From positions 1 through 7,492 of the forward strand of contig DXFE01000005.1 of NCBI GenBank assembly GCA_019114585.1: DNA of 7,492 nt, in the 5' to 3' direction. The first letter of the stretch is position 1, and the number at the start of each line of letters is the position of its first letter. A program made the translations under genes and the position numbers. Below are positions 4,874 to 7,492 of this stretch, in pieces. The notes beneath the pieces were generated by a model. It did no database searches, had not been told where the DNA came from, and saw only the letters and a list, made by a program, of their open reading frames with translations. This DNA is from Gemmiger_A avium (GTDB taxonomy: Bacteria; Bacillota; Clostridia; Oscillospirales; Ruminococcaceae).

Positions 4874-6136
4874 TTACTCTACCTCCCTGGGATCGGTGAT
4901 GTGGCCGGTCAGCGCGCTGGCGGCGGCGGTGGCCGGGCTGGCCAGATAGACCTCGCTCTTTACGTGGCCCATGCGGCCCACAAAGTTCCGGTTGGTGGTG
5001 GAGATGCAGCGCTCGCCCTCCGCCAGGATACCCATGTATCCGCCCAGGCAGGGCCCGCAGGTGGGGGTGGACACGATGCAGCCCGCGTCGATAAAGGCTT
5101 CCAGCCAGCCGTTCTGCAGGCAGGCCTTGTACACCCGCATGGTGCCGGGGATGATGATGCCCCGCACGCCCGGGGCAATGGTCTTGCCCTTCAGGATCTC
5201 GTAGGCGGCCTGCATATCCTCCAGCCGGCCGTTGGTGCAGCTGCCGATCACCACCTGGTCGATGGCGATGGCTTCACTCTCCTTGGCGGTGTGGGTGTTC
5301 TCCGGCAGATGCGGCCAGGACACGGTGGGCTCGATGGCGGCCAGGTCAATTTCAAAGGTCTGCTCGTACTCCGCGTCCGGGTCGGCCTCGTAGACCGTCC
5401 ATTCCCGGCGGCTGCGGCCGGTCAGGTAGGCGGTGGTTACCTCGTCCACCGGGAAGATGCCGTTCTTGGCGCCCGCCTCAATGGCCATGTTGCAGATGCA
5501 CAGCCGGTCATCCATGGACAGGGTGGCCACGCCGGGGCCGGTGAACTCCATGCTCTTGTACAGCGCGCCGTCTACCCCGATCATGCCGATGATGTGCAGG
5601 ATCACGTCCTTGCCGCTGACCCGGGGGCCCAGCTTGCCGGTCAGGTTGAACCGGATGGCGGCGGGCACCTTGAACCAGGCCATGCCGGTGGCCATGCCCG
5701 CGGCCATGTCGGTGCTGCCCACGCCGGTGGAAAACGCGCCTACCGCCCCGTAGGTGCAGGTGTGGCTGTCCGCGCCGATGATGCAGTCGCCGGCGGTCAC
5801 GATGCCCTGTTCCGGCAGCAGCGCGTGCTCAATGCCCATCTTGCCCACATCAAAGAAGTTGATGATGTCGTACTTACTGGCAAACTCCCGGCACTGCTTG
5901 GACTGCTGGGCGCTCTTGATGTCCTTGTTGGGAACAAAGTGGTCCAGCACGATGTTGATGCGGCTGCGGTCGAACACGCCGGTGAAGCCCGCCTTTTCAA
6001 ACTCGTTGATGGCCACCGGGGTGGTGATGTCGTTGCCCAGAACCTGATCCAGCCGGGCGTTGATCAGCTGGCCGGCTTTGACCTCGTCCAGCCCCGCGTG
6101 GGCGGCAAGGATCTTCTGCGTCATGGTCATGCCCAT
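4874..6136 (-). CDS. leuC: 3-isopropylmalate dehydratase, large subunit
   Basis: This 420-residue cytoplasmic protein is the catalytic subunit of isopropylmalate isomerase, an aconitase-family enzyme with a [4Fe-4S] cluster. The three cluster ligands are Cys300 (VIGSCTNGR), Cys360 and Cys363 (TPTCGPCLGG), at the spacing usual for the family. The conserved active-site loop GADSHTCTYGAVGAFSTGVG spans 121-140, and DHFVPNKD (65-72) matches the substrate-binding His region. The length of about 420 marks the short, archaeal-like LeuC rather than the roughly 466-residue E. coli form. The first of three nearby ATGs (6136) is preferred because AGGAG lies 9 nt before it. It follows leuA by 43 bp and abuts leuD. 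The cluster would be oxygen-sensitive, which fits an anaerobic host. Confidence 0.97.
   Translation of the reverse strand: MGMTMTQKILAAHAGLDEVKAGQLINARLDQVLGNDITTPVAINEFEKAGFTGVFDRSRINIVLDHFVPNKDIKSAQQSKQCREFASKYDIINFFDVGKMGIEHALLPEQGIVTAGDCIIGADSHTCTYGAVGAFSTGVGSTDMAAGMATGMAWFKVPAAIRFNLTGKLGPRVSGKDVILHIIGMIGVDGALYKSMEFTGPGVATLSMDDRLCICNMAIEAGAKNGIFPVDEVTTAYLTGRSRREWTVYEADPDAEYEQTFEIDLAAIEPTVSWPHLPENTHTAKESEAIAIDQVVIGSCTNGRLEDMQAAYEILKGKTIAPGVRGIIIPGTMRVYKACLQNGWLEAFIDAGCIVSTPTCGPCLGGYMGILAEGERCISTTNRNFVGRMGHVKSEVYLASPATAAASALTGHITDPREVE
4881..4887 (-). promoter_or_regulatory. Strong Shine-Dalgarno for leuD inside leuC
   Basis: GGGAGGT on the minus strand lies within the last leuC codons, 7 nt before the leuD ATG. 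With the directly abutting TAAATG junction this favours translational coupling of the two isomerase subunits. Confidence 0.75.
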
Positions 6137-6145
6137 TTGTATACT

Positions 6146-6150
6146 CTCCT
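6146..6150 (-). promoter_or_regulatory. Shine-Dalgarno site of leuC
   Basis: AGGAG, inside the purine run GGAGAGGAGAG on the minus strand, lies 9 nt before the ATG at 6136. This decides among the three in-frame ATG codons at the beginning of leuC. Confidence 0.7.
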
Positions 6151-6156
6151 CTCCGC

Positions 6157-6173
6157 AAAACGGCCCGCGGCCG
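6157..6173 (-). other. Small hairpin with short T-run in the leuA-leuC gap
   Basis: On the minus strand CGGCC-GCG-GGCCG (6173-6161) forms a 5-bp all-GC stem and is followed by TTTT (6160-6157). It is too short to be a firm terminator. It might lower readthrough from leuA or protect an RNA end. Confidence 0.3.
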
Positions 6174-6179
6174 CTGCGC

Positions 6180-7492
6180 TTACTTGTTGTTGATGGCGCT
6201 TACCAGGGCCTTCACGCTGGCCACAATGATGTCGTTGTCGGTGCCCGCGCCCCAGGTCACGGTGCCGTCGCCCCATTTCAGCCCCACGTAGGTGGCTGCC
6301 TGGCTGGTGGAACCGGTGGTCAGGCTGTGCTCGGTGTAGGCTTCAATGGAGAAGTCCATCCCGGTGCCCGCCTTGATGGCGTTGCTCACCGCGTCCAGAC
6401 GGCCGTTGCCGCTGGCGCTGTACTCCCGGTGCTCGCCGCCCGTCTCCAGGGTAACCACCGCGTAGATGCCGTTTTTCTGGATGTAGTGGGCCTCGGCCAC
6501 GTTCAGCGGGCTGGTCTTGTTCAGGTAGCTGTTCTGGAACACCTGGAACACCTCCGGGGCGGTAAGCTCCTTGTGGGCGTGATCCGAGATGCTCTTGACG
6601 GTGTAGCCGAAATGCTCCCGCATCTTCGGGGGCAGATTGTAGCCGTAGCGGTGCTCCAGCAGATAGCCGATGCCGCCCTTGCCGCTCTGGCTGTTGATGC
6701 GGATAACGTCCGCGTCGTAGGTGCGGCCGATGTCGGTGGGATCCACCGGGATGTAGGGCACCGTCCACTCGTGCAGATCGTGCTCCGCCCGCCAGGCCAT
6801 GCCCTTGGCGATGGCATCCTGATGGCTGCCGCTGAAGGCCGCGAACACCAGCGCGCCGGCGTAGGGGGTACGTTCATAAACGTGCATCCGGGTCACCCGC
6901 TCGTACAGTTCCACGATGGCGGGCATGTCGGAGAAGTCCAGCTTCGGGTCAACGCCGTGGCTGTACAGGTTCATGGCCAGGGTGATGATGTCCACGTTGC
7001 CGGTGCGCTCCCCGTTGCCGAACAGGGTGCCCTCCACCCGGTCGGCCCCGGCCAGCAGCGCCAGCTCGGTGTCGGCCACCGCACAGCCCCGGTCGTTGTG
7101 GGGATGCAGGCTCAGCACCACGCTGTCCCGGTATTTCAGGTTGTCGCTCATGTACTCGATCTGGTTGGCGTAGATGTGGCTCATGCTCATGGCCACGGTC
7201 ACCGGCAGGTTGATGATCATGGGCTTGTCGGGGGTGGGCTGCATGATGTCCAGCACCGCGTTGCACACTTCCAGCGCGTACTCCGGCTCGGTGCCGGTAA
7301 AGCTCTCGGGGCTGTACTCAAAGCGGAAGTTGCCCTCGTATTCCCCGGCCAGCTGCTTGACCAGCTTCGCGCCGTCGGTGGCGATCTTCTTGACCTCTTC
7401 CTTGCTCTTCTTGAACACCTGCTCCCGCTGGGCCACGCTGGTGGAGTTGTAGAAGTGGATCACCGCGCTGGGCGCGCCCTTCACCGCCTCAA
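6180..7492 (-). CDS. leuA: 2-isopropylmalate synthase, type 2, missing N-terminus at window edge
   Basis: This enzyme performs the committed step of leucine synthesis, condensing 2-ketoisovalerate with acetyl-CoA. The visible part is about 436 residues, open to the window edge; type-2 LeuA proteins are about 550-570 long, so roughly 120 N-terminal residues, including the first metal-binding motif, lie outside. The fragment opens within EAVKGAPSAVIHFYNSTS. SLHPHNDRG carries the two metal-binding histidines of the DRE-TIM barrel, and GTLFGNGERTGNVD follows with a conserved Asn. NSQSGKGGIGYLLE and the sequence around PPKMREHFG are typical of the long LeuA2/yeast-like form. Roughly the last 115 residues, with SASGNGRLDAVSNAI and a closing GAGTDNDIIVAS, form the LeuA regulatory domain that usually binds leucine for feedback inhibition. 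The valine at 7484 is internal, not a start. It is the first visible operon gene; promoter and any leader lie beyond the window. Confidence 0.95.
   Translation of the reverse strand, partial: EAVKGAPSAVIHFYNSTSVAQREQVFKKSKEEVKKIATDGAKLVKQLAGEYEGNFRFEYSPESFTGTEPEYALEVCNAVLDIMQPTPDKPMIINLPVTVAMSMSHIYANQIEYMSDNLKYRDSVVLSLHPHNDRGCAVADTELALLAGADRVEGTLFGNGERTGNVDIITLAMNLYSHGVDPKLDFSDMPAIVELYERVTRMHVYERTPYAGALVFAAFSGSHQDAIAKGMAWRAEHDLHEWTVPYIPVDPTDIGRTYDADVIRINSQSGKGGIGYLLEHRYGYNLPPKMREHFGYTVKSISDHAHKELTAPEVFQVFQNSYLNKTSPLNVAEAHYIQKNGIYAVVTLETGGEHREYSASGNGRLDAVSNAIKAGTGMDFSIEAYTEHSLTTGSTSQAATYVGLKWGDGTVTWGAGTDNDIIVASVKALVSAINNK

Noticed and set aside
4667..6193. 508-residue plus-strand open frame opposite leuC and leuD
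   Set aside because: It lies antisense to two well-supported genes. Its low-complexity Gly/Ala/Val/His-rich translation is typical of the antisense frame of GC-rich coding DNA, and no family motif was seen.
1..7492. CRISPR array, transposon, phage, toxin-antitoxin or defence cassette
   Set aside because: No regularly spaced repeats, transposase or integrase motifs, attachment sites or small paired genes were seen. All long frames are explained by metabolic, transport or signalling genes.

Overview
The window is GC-rich bacterial DNA, dense in genes. Gene content, Shine-Dalgarno strength and protein flavour suggest a high-GC member of the Clostridia, perhaps an Oscillospiraceae relative such as Faecalibacterium, Gemmiger or Subdoligranulum. 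That assignment is inference: there is no rRNA or other phylogenetic marker here.

Layout. (1) Positions 1-359 (+) hold the C-terminal quarter of a MATE-family multidrug/Na+ antiporter, cut by the window edge. (2) A shared hairpin terminator separates it from a convergent sugar O-acetyltransferase (Maa/LacA-like, 400-1032, -). (3) A compact 118-bp divergent region with two extended -10 promoters separates that gene from a sirtuin NAD-dependent deacetylase (1151-1876, +). (4) A second convergent terminator at about 1882-1930 precedes a membrane-anchored GGDEF diguanylate cyclase (1937-3046, -). (5) The 3047-3305 intergenic region is AT-rich and carries the cyclase promoter, a leader with a terminator-like hairpin, a cluster of TTGTGC/GCACAA inverted repeats, and the terminator of the next operon. 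(6) Positions 3306-7492 (-) hold a tightly packed leucine operon, transcribed leuA (5' end outside the window), leuC, leuD, leuB, ending in a strong intrinsic terminator at 3253-3282.

How the genes work together. LeuA condenses 2-ketoisovalerate with acetyl-CoA, LeuCD isomerises 2-isopropylmalate to 3-isopropylmalate, and LeuB oxidises it to the precursor of 2-ketoisocaproate; only the final transamination is missing. LeuC/LeuD abut exactly (TAAATG) and LeuD/LeuB overlap by ATGA, which fits translational coupling. LeuA is the long type-2 form; LeuC (420 aa) and LeuD (166 aa) are the short forms. The other genes are single transcription units with no obvious shared pathway.

No mobile element, CRISPR array, RNA gene or clearly new multi-gene system was found. 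The points most worth a second look are non-coding: the possible attenuator and repeat cluster upstream of the diguanylate cyclase, and the near-identical translation starts of the two divergent genes. At protein level, the cyclase has no I-site and the sirtuin lacks the Tyr/Arg pair typical of desuccinylases.
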